Shown: positions 24,070 to 31,874 of the stretch, piece after piece
Position numbering within the stretch: position 1 is the first letter of the stretch
Layout: every line of letters starts with the position of its first letter
Assembly: GCF_001553455.1 (NCBI RefSeq)
Contig: NZ_BBOX01000158.1
Coordinates: 1-48,363 of the forward strand
DNA length: 48,363 nt
Direction: 5' to 3'
Source: Streptomyces hygroscopicus subsp. hygroscopicus
Lineage (GTDB): Bacteria > Actinomycetota > Actinomycetes > Streptomycetales > Streptomycetaceae
Translations under genes and position numbers: made by a program
The notes under the pieces: model-generated
Database searches by the model: none
Told to the model about the DNA's origin: nothing
What the model saw: only the letters and a program-made list of their open reading frames with translations

Positions 24070-25250
24070 GCGCGGGAACGGGAACCGTGGGCGTGGCGGG
24101 CGCGGCCACCGGGCCGGACACCGCCGGACGGACCGGGAGCGCCCGGGGGCGGCTGGTCCTCAAGGGGATCCGCAAATCCCTCGGTGGCAAGGAGATCGTG
24201 CGCGGCATCGATCTGACGATGGAGCCCGGGGAGTTCCTCACCCTGCTCGGGCCCTCGGGATGCGGCAAGAGCACCACACTGAACATGGTGGCGGGCCATC
24301 TGCTGCCCGACTCGGGCGCGGTGGAGGTGGACGGCCGCGACATCACCCGGCTTCCGGCGAACCGGCGGGCCATGGGCATGGTCTTCCAGTCCTACGCGCT
24401 CTTCCCGCACATGACGGTGGCGGAGAACATCGCGTTCGGCCTGCGGATGCGCAAGGTGGGGGCAGCCCGGCGCAGGCACCGGGCTGCCGAGGCCCTGGAG
24501 CTGGTGGGACTCGACGGCATGGGCGAGCGGTACCCGCGTCAGCTCTCCGGCGGGCAGCGCCAGCGCACGGCCCTGGCCAGGGCGCTGGTCGTGGAACCCG
24601 ATCTGCTGCTGCTCGACGAGCCGTTCTCCAACCTCGACGCCCAGCTCAGGGTGCGCCTGCGCGAGGAGGTCGCCGCCCTCCAGCGCCGGGTGGGCACCAC
24701 CACGATCCTGGTCACCCACGACCAGGACGAGGCACTGGCGGTGTCGGACCGGATCGCGGTGATGGCCGAGGGGACGATCCACCAGCTGGACGACCCCGAG
24801 GCCGTGTATCTGCGTCCGGCCACGGACTTCGTGGCGCGGTTCGTCGGTGAGGTGAACGTGCTCGACGGCATCGCGGCGGGGACGGCCGCCAACGGCCACC
24901 GCTGCCGGATCGGCACCCACCTGGTCACGGCGACGCCGGTCGGCCCCACGCCGGACGACGGCGAGGAGGTACGGCTCTATGTGCGGCCGGAGGCCGTGCG
25001 GGTGCTGCCCGTACCCGGCCCCGGGGAGGGCCGCGCGGACGGCACATCCGCCGGCCGGACCGCGGAGCCGGGGCTTCCCGGCACCGTCGAGGCCACCCGC
25101 TTCCTCGGCACCCGCGTGCGCTGTGCGGTGGCCACGGCCGCGGGACGTGTGGAGGCCACGATGCCGTTCGGTTCCGACGTGCCCGGTCTGGGCGAGGAGG
25201 TGATCTGCGCATGGCAGCCACAGCACGCGTCGCTCGCGGCCCGGCCCTGA
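24066..25250 (+). CDS. ABC transporter ATP-binding protein (PotA/PhnT-like)
   Basis: A 394-residue ATPase that powers the importer. It has an Ala/Gly-rich N-terminal extension of about 30 residues, then an intact nucleotide-binding domain: Walker A GPSGCGKST, Q-loop VFQSYALFPHMTVAENI, signature LSGGQRQR, Walker B LLLLDEPFSNLD and switch THD. A C-terminal TOBE regulatory domain (about 285-394) follows, as in PotA, FbpC and UgpC. The GTG start overlaps the upstream stop (GTGA), with GGAG 7 nt before it. Its 3' end overlaps the first permease by 40 bp, so translation of the operon is tightly coupled. Confidence 0.93.
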   Translation: MSAGTGTVGVAGAATGPDTAGRTGSARGRLVLKGIRKSLGGKEIVRGIDLTMEPGEFLTLLGPSGCGKSTTLNMVAGHLLPDSGAVEVDGRDITRLPANRRAMGMVFQSYALFPHMTVAENIAFGLRMRKVGAARRRHRAAEALELVGLDGMGERYPRQLSGGQRQRTALARALVVEPDLLLLDEPFSNLDAQLRVRLREEVAALQRRVGTTTILVTHDQDEALAVSDRIAVMAEGTIHQLDDPEAVYLRPATDFVARFVGEVNVLDGIAAGTAANGHRCRIGTHLVTATPVGPTPDDGEEVRLYVRPEAVRVLPVPGPGEGRADGTSAGRTAEPGLPGTVEATRFLGTRVRCAVATAAGRVEATMPFGSDVPGLGEEVICAWQPQHASLAARP

Positions 25251-26134
25251 CGCCCGAGGGCTCCGCGCCGGCGCCGCCGGCTACCGGGCCGGTCAGGCGG
25301 CGCGGCCCCTGGCGCACCGGTCTGCTGCTGGCCTCCCCGGCCATCGCCGTCCTCGCCCTGCTCTTCGTCGCACCGCTGTTCATGCTGGTGTACAACAGCT
25401 TCCGCACCCAGGCGGGCGCCCCCACCCTGGACAACTACACGCGGTTCCTCGGGGACTCCTTCTACCGGGGCGTGTTGTGGCACACCCTGTGGATCGGCGC
25501 GCTGACCACGCTCGGCTGCCTCGTCGTGGGCTACCCGTTCGCCGTCTATCTGCGCGGGCGCTCTCCCAGGGCGCGCAACTACCTCTCCCTCGTGCTGCTG
25601 TCCCCGCTGCTCATCTCCATGGTGACCAGGGCGTACGGGTGGCTGGTGCTGCTCGGGCCGAAGGGGCCGGTCGCGGACGCGTTCCACGCCGTGGGCCTGG
25701 ACGCGCCGAAGATGCTGTACAACGACACCGCGGTCGTCGTCGGCATGGTGCACGTGATGCTCGCCTACATGGTGCTGCCGCTGATGGGCAGCCTGGACCG
25801 GATCGACCCGGCCCTCACCCCCGCGGCCAAGGGCCTGGGGGCCGGCGGCTGGACGTGCTTCTGGCGGATCACCGTCCCGCTGTCCTTGCCGGGCATGCTC
25901 GCCGGTTCGCTGATCGTGTTCAGCCTGACCGTCTCCAGCTTCGTCACCCCGGCGATTCTGGGCGGGCCCACGGTGAAGCTGATGCCGTACTTCGTCTACA
26001 CCGAGGCCACATCCAATCTGAACTGGCCGTACGCGGCGGCGATCGGCTTCGTCCTGATCGTGGTGACGACCGTCCTGACGGCGGGGTACGCCCGGCTGCT
26101 GCGCGGGCGCGGGGGCAAGGAGGTGTTCGCATGA
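25211..26134 (+). CDS. ABC transporter permease (PotB/PhnU-like)
   Basis: A 307-residue inner-membrane permease with about six helices. The EAA loop reads PAAKGLGAGGWTCFWRITVPLSLPG (residues about 198-222), where the permease docks on the ATPase. The N-terminal cytoplasmic tail is Ala/Pro-rich, followed by the first helix LLLASPAIAVLALLFVAPLFMLVYNSF. Its start ATG (25211) lies inside the end of the ATPase gene, with GAGGAGG 9 nt upstream. It forms the heterodimeric channel with the next permease, to which it is joined by a 4-bp ATGA overlap. Confidence 0.92.
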   Translation: MAATARVARGPALTPEGSAPAPPATGPVRRRGPWRTGLLLASPAIAVLALLFVAPLFMLVYNSFRTQAGAPTLDNYTRFLGDSFYRGVLWHTLWIGALTTLGCLVVGYPFAVYLRGRSPRARNYLSLVLLSPLLISMVTRAYGWLVLLGPKGPVADAFHAVGLDAPKMLYNDTAVVVGMVHVMLAYMVLPLMGSLDRIDPALTPAAKGLGAGGWTCFWRITVPLSLPGMLAGSLIVFSLTVSSFVTPAILGGPTVKLMPYFVYTEATSNLNWPYAAAIGFVLIVVTTVLTAGYARLLRGRGGKEVFA

Positions 26135-27036
26135 GGGCGGCGACCACGGGGAGCGGGGCGGCGACCACGGGGAGCGGGGCGGCGGGCAAGGCCGCGGACA
26201 CGCCGGTGGGCACACCGGCCGCCACGGGCGTGGGCGGGCGTGCGGGGCGGCTGCTCGGAGCCGCGTTCGCCGCGCTGGTCGGCCTGTTCCTGATGGCTCC
26301 CGTGCTCGTGACCATCGCCTCGTCGCTCACCACCACCAGCTATGTCACCTTCCCGCCGAAGGGGCTGACCCTGCACTGGTACGCGGAGCTGCTGAACCGG
26401 CCCGAGTTCCTGGACTCGTTCCTGATCAGCATCGGCGTGGCGGCGGGCGCGGCGGTGGTGTCCACGGCGCTCGGGCTCGCCGCGGGGCTGGCCATCCACC
26501 GCTATCCGTTCCCGGGGAAGTCGGTGCTGGACAGGCTGTTCTCCAGCGCGTTCGCCGTGCCGACGATCGTGCTCGGCATCGGACTGCTCCAGTGGTACGC
26601 CCAGCTCGGCATGGCCTCCAGCCCGCTCACCCTGCTGCTGGCACACCTGGTGCTGACCGTCCCGTACACCGTCCGCCTGGTCCTGGCCGGGCTCGCCGGG
26701 CTGGACCGGTCGGCGGAGCTGGCCGCCGCCGGTCTGGGCGCGACGGCGCCGCGGGTGTTCTGGCACGTGACGCTGCCCGCCGTGCGCGGACCGATGGTCG
26801 CGGGGGCGTTCTTCGCCCTGATCACCTCCTTCGACGACCTGACCATCGCGCTGTTCGTGGTGACCACGGACATGCAGACCCTGCCGGTGCGGATCTTCAA
26901 CTACCTCCAGTACAACTACGACCCGACCGTGACCGCCGTGGGCACCGTGATGGTGTTCTTCGCCGCGGTGGTCGTCGTCGTCATCGAGCGCATCGTCGGT
27001 GTCGCCCATCTCTTCGGGGCCGACCCCGAGCGCTGA
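26131..27036 (+). CDS. ABC transporter permease (PotC/PhnV-like)
   Basis: A 301-residue permease, partner of the upstream one. The EAA loop is AELAAAGLGATAPRVFWHVTLPAVRG (residues about 192-217) and the last helices include FFALITSFDDLTIALFV, the conserved SFDD segment of PotC-like permeases. The start ATG overlaps the previous stop (ATGA). The N-terminal 20 residues contain an AATTGSG duplication encoded by two near-identical 21-bp repeats, an extension that is not part of the family. A 181-bp spacer with alternating purine-pyrimidine repeats separates it from the FAD enzyme. Confidence 0.92.
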   Translation: MRAATTGSGAATTGSGAAGKAADTPVGTPAATGVGGRAGRLLGAAFAALVGLFLMAPVLVTIASSLTTTSYVTFPPKGLTLHWYAELLNRPEFLDSFLISIGVAAGAAVVSTALGLAAGLAIHRYPFPGKSVLDRLFSSAFAVPTIVLGIGLLQWYAQLGMASSPLTLLLAHLVLTVPYTVRLVLAGLAGLDRSAELAAAGLGATAPRVFWHVTLPAVRGPMVAGAFFALITSFDDLTIALFVVTTDMQTLPVRIFNYLQYNYDPTVTAVGTVMVFFAAVVVVVIERIVGVAHLFGADPER

Positions 27037-27051
27037 CCCCGTGCTCCGCCG

Positions 27052-27138
27052 CACGCACGTGGCGCACCCACCGTGCGCACACAACGTGCGTGCACAGCGT
27101 GCGCACCCACCGTGCGTGCGCAGCGTGCGCACACACCG
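27052..27138. repeat. Alternating purine-pyrimidine CGTGCG repeat tract
   Basis: GCGCACCCACCGTGCG occurs at 27062-27077 and 27101-27116, embedded in nearly continuous CG/TG/CA alternation. The tract is self-complementary (GTGCG with CGCAC) and could form hairpins or left-handed Z-DNA. It lies inside the spacer between the last permease gene and the FAD enzyme gene. Confidence 0.75.
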
Positions 27139-27217
27139 TTCCCGCACGACGTTCCCGGGCCAGGCCCTGTTCCGGCGTGCCCGAAGACGCGTGCACCGGA
27201 GACTGAGGAGGATTGCC

Positions 27218-28375
27218 TTGCGAGTTGTGGTCATCGGAGCCGGAGTGGTGGGCGCGGCCGTGGCGGCCGAACTGGCCGCCCGCGGCGCCCGCGTCACCGT
27301 GCTGGAGGCGGAACACCCCGGCGCGGGCACCACCGCGACCTCGTTCGCCTGGGTCAACAGCGCGAACAAGGAGCCGGAGCCGTACTTCGCGCTCAACCAC
27401 GCGGGAATGCGGGCCCACCACGAGTTCGCCGGGGGCGGCGCGCCGTGGTTCTTCCCCACCGGGAACCTGGAGTGGGCGGTGACGGACCGGCACAAGGAGG
27501 TGCTCGCCGCGCGGGTGGCCCGGCTCCGGGAGAGGGACTACCCGGTGGAGTGGATCACCGCGGAACGGGCCCGGAAGCTGGAGCCGGACCTCGCGGCGGC
27601 ACCGTCGCACGCCCGGTTCGCCTTCTTCCCCCAGGAGGCGTACACCCTGCCCGTGCTGCTGCTGTCCCGGCTGCTGGGCGGTGCCAAGGACCTGGGCGTG
27701 ACGGTGGTGGGCGGCGCCCGGGTGACCGCCATCGAGCACGGCCCGGCGGGCACCACCGTGATCTGCGCCGACGGCGGCCGCCACACCGCGGACACGGTGG
27801 TGAGCTGCGTGGGCCGGTGGACGCGGGGAGTGGCCGAACTGGCCGGTGCGCACATCCCCATGGTGGACCCGGATCTGGCCGGCTCGGCGACGGTCGGCTT
27901 CCTCGCCACCACCGCACCGGTGGCCGCGCGCCTGTCCCGCGTTCTTACCGGCCCACGGCTCAACGCCCGCCCCGACGGCGGCGGCCGCCTGCTGCTCCAG
28001 GCCCTGGACCTGGACGCCGCCGCCGACCCGGCCGAGTCGTACCCGCCCGACGGTGGGATCGCCACCGAACTCCTGGCCCGTCTGCCCGAGGTGCTGACCG
28101 GCACCGAGGGAGCCGTGATGGAGAAGGTCCGGGTCGGCCGGCGGGCCATGCCGGGCGACGGCTTCACGGTGGCGGGCTTCGCCGCCACCGACGTCCCGTT
28201 CTACGTGGTGGCGACCCACAGCGGCATCACCCTGGCCCCCCTGCTCGGCCGCCTGGTCGCGGACGAGCTGTACGGCGACGAGTCCCCCCTGCTGTCGGAC
28301 TTCCGGCCCGGCCGCTTCACCTCGGGCGAGGCCCTGCCCCCGCCGCCTCCGGCACGCCGCCCCGGGGAACAGTGA
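27218..28375 (+). CDS. FAD-dependent amine/amino-acid oxidoreductase (DAO family)
   Basis: A 385-residue flavoenzyme of the D-amino-acid oxidase/glycine oxidase family. The dinucleotide-binding fold is at the N-terminus: VVVIGAGVVGAAVAAELAARG (residues 3-23), ending in the acidic LEAE. The GTTATSFAWVNS loop follows, and the C-terminal flavin segment is FYVVATHSGITLAPLLGRLVADEL (about 329-352). It should oxidise a C-N bond of an amine or amino acid. The start is a TTG at 27218, well placed 6 nt after GAGGAGG; the longer frame covers repeat DNA. Position just after the importer genes suggests that it acts on the imported compound. It ends with a Pro-rich tail. Confidence 0.9.
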   Translation: MRVVVIGAGVVGAAVAAELAARGARVTVLEAEHPGAGTTATSFAWVNSANKEPEPYFALNHAGMRAHHEFAGGGAPWFFPTGNLEWAVTDRHKEVLAARVARLRERDYPVEWITAERARKLEPDLAAAPSHARFAFFPQEAYTLPVLLLSRLLGGAKDLGVTVVGGARVTAIEHGPAGTTVICADGGRHTADTVVSCVGRWTRGVAELAGAHIPMVDPDLAGSATVGFLATTAPVAARLSRVLTGPRLNARPDGGGRLLLQALDLDAAADPAESYPPDGGIATELLARLPEVLTGTEGAVMEKVRVGRRAMPGDGFTVAGFAATDVPFYVVATHSGITLAPLLGRLVADELYGDESPLLSDFRPGRFTSGEALPPPPPARRPGEQ

Positions 28376-28449
28376 GACGGGACGGGCCCGCCGGTGCCCG
28401 GGGACGGCGATGACCTGACCGGTGCCGGGTGAAGAACCGGCGCGTGGGC

Positions 28450-28915
28450 CCGTGAGCGTCTGCGGTGGGCGGGTGGTGGCCACGTCCGCCGCGGGCGGGG
28501 GTGGCCGCGTCTGCCACGGGCGAGGAGGTGGCCGCGTCTGCGGCAGGCGGGAAGGCAACCCCGTTCACCGCGCGCAGGACGGGCGGACGTCTGCCACGGG
28601 CAAGGGGGTAGCCACGTCCACCACCGGCGGGAAGGCGACCCCGTTCACCGCGCGCAGGGCGGGCGGACGTCCACCACAGGCGAGGGGTGGCCACGTCTGC
28701 CGCAGGCAGGGCGGTGGCCACGTCTGCTAAAGGCGGGGGCGAACGTACGCAACAGGCGAGTGGTGGCCACGTCCACCACCGGCGGGAAGGCGACCCCGTT
28801 CACCGCGGGCAGGAACGGCGAACGTCCACCACAGGCGAGGAGCGCCCCACGTCCACCACAGGCGGAGGCGAACGTCCACCGCAGGCGAGGGGCGACCACG
28901 TACGGCCACCGCCCG
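28450..28915. repeat. Mosaic repeat block in a 598-bp gene-free stretch
   Basis: Between the FAD enzyme stop (28375) and the TetR stop (28974) no gene is supported. A 32-nt element, GGCGGGAAGGCGACCCCGTT plus TCACCGCGCGCA, recurs at 28546, 28626 and 28781 (spacing 80 and 155 bp). It is interspersed with many GTGGCCACGTC and CGTCCACCACAGGCGAGG words. The order of modules varies, so it is a mosaic and not a regular array. Confidence 0.8.
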
Positions 28916-28973
28916 CCCGGCCGATCGCCGTGTCACCCGGCTCCGGGCCGCGTCCCGCACCTGAGCGGCACCG

Positions 28974-29567
28974 TCACGCGGGATGGCTCAGTCCGGCCGT
29001 GACCAGGGCGGCCAGCTCGGCGTATGCCTCGCTGTCGGACAGACCCGTGCTCGCGGCCACCGCGCGCTGCTGGATGCGGACCATCTGCGCCGCCACCAGG
29101 TCGGCGACGAATCCGGCGTGCGCGTCGCGGAACGCGCCCTCGCTGACCCCGCGGTCGATCAGTTCGCCGATCCTGCGGGCCGCGGCCCGCGTGTTCCGCT
29201 CGTAGACCTCCGCGGCGGGCGCGAACGAGGCCAGGTCGTCGAAGAACCGGGGTGAGGCGACGGCGAGTTCGGCCGCGACCGCGTTCAGGTATGCGGTGAT
29301 CCGGGCGGCCGGCGACAGGCCGTCGGCCGCGACGGCCCGCTCGACCCGTTCGGTCGCGAAGCGGAAGAACCGCACCACGGCCGCGCGGACCAGCTGTTCC
29401 TTGCTGCCGGCGAGCGTGTAGAGGGTCCGCTTCGAGCAGTGCAGGCGCGCGGCGACGTCGTCCAGCGTCAGCTGGGCGAAGCCTTCGGAGAGGATCAGCC
29501 GCACGACGCCGTTCTCGAGCTCGGCGCGGCGGGCCTCCCCCCGGCGGACAGGGGTAGTGCTGGTCAC
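28974..29567 (-). CDS. TetR-family regulator
   Basis: A 197-residue one-component repressor. The HTH is at residues about 13-58 (ELENGVVRLILSEGFAQLTLDDVAARLHCSKRTLYTLAGSKEQLV), and the helical ligand domain includes RFFDDLASFAPAAEVYERNTRAAARRIGELIDRGVSEGAF, typical of the TetR_C group. The GTG at 29567 follows GGAGG without the usual spacing, so the start is uncertain. The gene is divergent from an acyl-CoA dehydrogenase gene, across an intergenic region with repeated CGGTAC/GTACCG half-sites, so it probably represses that gene and responds to an acyl-CoA or its precursor (inference). Confidence 0.9.
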   Translation of the reverse strand: MTSTTPVRRGEARRAELENGVVRLILSEGFAQLTLDDVAARLHCSKRTLYTLAGSKEQLVRAAVVRFFRFATERVERAVAADGLSPAARITAYLNAVAAELAVASPRFFDDLASFAPAAEVYERNTRAAARRIGELIDRGVSEGAFRDAHAGFVADLVAAQMVRIQQRAVAASTGLSDSEAYAELAALVTAGLSHPA

Positions 29568-29645
29568 CCTCCGATCTTCTCACGGCCCCGACCGGGCCTT
29601 TCTTCCCCTGAACATCCGTCTCCATGGACGCCGGCCACCCGCTAA

Positions 29646-29685
29646 CGGTACTCTTATCAATACGTCAGTACCGATGGCGGTACCG
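29646..29685. promoter_or_regulatory. Candidate TetR operator between tetR and the acyl-CoA dehydrogenase gene
   Basis: A perfect palindrome GTACCG-ATGG-CGGTAC (29668-29683) is flanked by a further CGGTAC at 29646-29651, and it overlaps the 8-bp palindrome CGGTACCG (29678-29685). These sites lie just before the AAGGAGG of the dehydrogenase gene, where a bound repressor would block transcription. Confidence 0.6.
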
Positions 29686-29699
29686 ATAAGGAGGCTTCC

Positions 29700-30839
29700 G
29701 TGAGCGTCGACCGACTCCTTCCGACCCAAGAGGCCGAAGACCTGATCGCGCTGACCCGCGAGATCGCCGACAAGGAGCTCGCCACCCGGGTCGACCAGCA
29801 CGAACGCCAGGAGACCTATCCGGAGGGACTGTTCTCGATCCTGGGCGAGGCCGGTCTGCTCGGCCTGCCCTACCCCGAGGAGTTCGGCGGCGGCGGTCAG
29901 CCGTACGAGGTCTACCTCCAGGTCCTCGAGGAGCTGGCCGCCCGGTGGGCCGCGGTCGCCGTGGCCACCAGCGTGCACGGCCTCGCCTGCTTCCCCCTGG
30001 CCACGTTCGGCACCGAGGAGCAGCGGCAGCGGTGGCTGCCCGGGATGCTCGCGGGTGAGGCCGTGGGCGGCTACAGCCTCTCCGAGCCCCAGGCCGGCTC
30101 CGACGCCGCCGCCCTGACCTGCCGCGCCGAGAAGGAGACCGACGGCTACCGGATCACCGGTACCAAGGCGTGGATCACCCACGGCGGGCGCGCCGACTTC
30201 TACGCGCTGTTCGCGCGCACCAGCGAGGGCGGCCACGGCGTCTCCTGCCTGCTCGCCCCCGGCCGGGCCGACGGCCTGTCGTTCGGCAAGCCCGAGGAGA
30301 AGATGGGCCTGCACGCCATCCCCACCACCACCGCCCACTGGGACGGCGCCCTGATCGACCACGACCGCCTCATCGGCGCCGAGGGCCAGGGTCTGCAGAT
30401 CGCCTTCAGCGCGCTCGACTCCGGCCGGCTCGGCATCGCCGCCTGTGCCACCGGGCTCGCCCAGGCCGCCCTCGACGCCGCCGTCGACTACGCCAACGAG
30501 CGCACCACCTTCGGCAAGAAGATCATCGACCACCAGGGGCTCGGATTCCTGCTGGCCGACATGGCCGCCGCCGTCGACTCCGCCCGCGCCACCTACCTCG
30601 ACGCCGCCCGCCGCCGCGACCTCGGCCGTTCCTACAGCCGGCAGGCCAGCGTCGCCAAGCTCGTCGCCACCGACGCCGCCATGAAGGTCACCACCGACGC
30701 CGTCCAGGTTCTCGGCGGCTACGGCTACACCCGCGACTTCCCGGTCGAGCGCTATATGCGCGAGGCCAAGATCATGCAGATCTTCGAGGGTACGAACCAG
30801 ATCCAGCGCCTCGTCATCAGCCGGAGCTTCGCCCGCTGA
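29700..30839 (+). CDS. Acyl-CoA dehydrogenase
   Basis: A 379-residue flavoprotein that introduces the alpha,beta double bond in acyl-CoA substrates, passing electrons to ETF. The three-domain fold is complete. FAD/substrate segments are GYSLSEPQAGSDAA (about 122-135) and ITGTKAWITHGG (about 152-163), and the C-terminal catalytic base is Glu363 in MQIFEGTNQIQR, the position used by short- and medium-chain enzymes. The start is a GTG at 29700 with AAGGAGG 6 nt upstream. Chain-length and branch preference are not predictable. It is divergent from tetR and its last 23 bp overlap the convergent MarR gene. Confidence 0.95.
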   Translation: MSVDRLLPTQEAEDLIALTREIADKELATRVDQHERQETYPEGLFSILGEAGLLGLPYPEEFGGGGQPYEVYLQVLEELAARWAAVAVATSVHGLACFPLATFGTEEQRQRWLPGMLAGEAVGGYSLSEPQAGSDAAALTCRAEKETDGYRITGTKAWITHGGRADFYALFARTSEGGHGVSCLLAPGRADGLSFGKPEEKMGLHAIPTTTAHWDGALIDHDRLIGAEGQGLQIAFSALDSGRLGIAACATGLAQAALDAAVDYANERTTFGKKIIDHQGLGFLLADMAAAVDSARATYLDAARRRDLGRSYSRQASVAKLVATDAAMKVTTDAVQVLGGYGYTRDFPVERYMREAKIMQIFEGTNQIQRLVISRSFAR

Positions 30840-31344
30840 CCCCACTGGGCGTCGCGCCGGGCGCCGGGCGCCGGACACCGGCGTCATGGCCCCCGGTCGG
30901 CCCGTCACCGACCGGCGGGCCGGGCGCCGCGCCGGGAACCGGCGGGCCGAACATCTTGTCGAAGACGGGCAGGACCGCGAGCAGGGCTTCACGGTCCTCG
31001 GCGGTCAGCTCGGCCATCCGCTCCTCCAGCAGTTCGTTGCGGCTCTTGCACACGTCCGCCGCGATCCGTCGCCCGAGGGCGGTGATCCGCACGGTGCTGC
31101 CCTTGCGGGCGGGTCCGGAACGGGCCACCCACCCCGCCGCCTCCATGCGGTTGACGAGCTGAGTCATGCTGGGCGGCTGGACGCCCTCGGCGCGGGCGAG
31201 TTCACCGACGCTCATCGGGCCGCCGCCGAGCAGACTCAGCACGGCGCCCTGCGCGGTCGTGACCGGCAGACCGGCCGCGTCGCGTCGGATCGCCTGGCTG
31301 ATCCGCAGCAGTCTCTTACGAGTCTCGTCCGTCAACTCGTCCAT
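30817..31344 (-). CDS. MarR-family regulator with C-terminal Pro/Gly-rich extension
   Basis: A 175-residue winged-helix regulator. The core covers residues about 5-135, with GGPMSVGELARAEGVQPPSMTQLVNRMEAAGWVARSG as the DNA-reading region and KGSTVRITALGR as the wing. The last 40 residues (PGAAPGPPVGDG...) are low complexity and run through to overlap the end of the convergent dehydrogenase gene by 23 bp; family members usually stop near residue 145. The ATG at 31344 fits the family. A symmetric AT-rich operator lies 24 bp upstream, shared with the divergent isomerase gene. It probably controls itself and that isomerase. Confidence 0.88.
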   Translation of the reverse strand: MDELTDETRKRLLRISQAIRRDAAGLPVTTAQGAVLSLLGGGPMSVGELARAEGVQPPSMTQLVNRMEAAGWVARSGPARKGSTVRITALGRRIAADVCKSRNELLEERMAELTAEDREALLAVLPVFDKMFGPPVPGAAPGPPVGDGPTGGHDAGVRRPAPGATPSGVSGRSSG

Positions 31345-31367
31345 GGCTCGGCCCTATCGGTCGATAA

Positions 31368-31390
31368 TTTATAGTTAGGCTACCTATAAA
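31368..31390. promoter_or_regulatory. MarR-type operator
   Basis: TTTATAG-9nt-CTATAAA is a perfect 7-bp-arm palindrome centred on TTAGGCTAC, in an otherwise GC-rich region. Its size and its position between marR and the divergent isomerase gene fit a MarR-dimer site. It also supplies -10-like AT-rich hexamers for the minus-strand promoter. Confidence 0.65.
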
Positions 31391-31475
31391 AGTGGGGAAG
31401 TGGCCAGCGCCGGCCCAGGCCCCCGCACACCGATCCGACCCTCCGGGGCCGCCCGACGAGACTTACGGAAACGGC

Positions 31476-31874
31476 ATGCCGCACCTCACCATCGACTACT
31501 CCCCCCAGCTGGCCGACGTCTTCGATGGGCCCTCCCTCGTGGCGGAACTGCACGCGATGGTGATCGAGGCGGCGCGCTCCCAGGGGGTGTGCAAGACGTT
31601 CCTGCGTCCCGCGGCCGAGACCTACGTCGGGCCGCGGAACGGTGGGCAGACTCCGTTCGTGCACGTCGAGGTGGGGCTGCTGCCGGGGCGCACCGGCCGG
31701 CTCAAGGAGCGGCTGTCCGAGGCCGTGCTCGCCCTGCTGCACCGGCACCTGCCCGCGGGCCCCGCCACGGCCGGTGTGCTCTGCACGGTCGAGGTGCGCG
31801 ACCTGGCCCCCTCGTACCGCATGTCCCAGCGGACGGGCGCCGTGGTGGAACGGCGGTGTCCGTCCACCGGCTGA
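31476..31874 (+). CDS. 5-carboxymethyl-2-hydroxymuconate delta-isomerase-like protein (CHMI)
   Basis: A 132-residue protein of the CHMI family, tautomerase-superfamily trimers. The start ATG at 31476 is strongly supported because it places proline directly after Met (MPHLTIDYSPQL): Pro1 is the catalytic base of the family. The sequence then runs through FLRPAAETYVG and FVHVEVGLLPGRTGRLKERLSE, typical of CHMI. In 4-hydroxyphenylacetate degradation the enzyme isomerises CHM, but no other enzyme of that pathway is present here, so the true substrate may differ. A weak GGAAACGG precedes the ATG. It is divergent from the marR gene and shares its operator. Confidence 0.85.
   Translation: MPHLTIDYSPQLADVFDGPSLVAELHAMVIEAARSQGVCKTFLRPAAETYVGPRNGGQTPFVHVEVGLLPGRTGRLKERLSEAVLALLHRHLPAGPATAGVLCTVEVRDLAPSYRMSQRTGAVVERRCPSTG

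Noticed and set aside
28450..28915. CRISPR-like array of repeats
   Set aside because: Spacing between repeated modules is irregular (80 and 155 bp), the intervening DNA is itself repetitive, and no cas genes are nearby.
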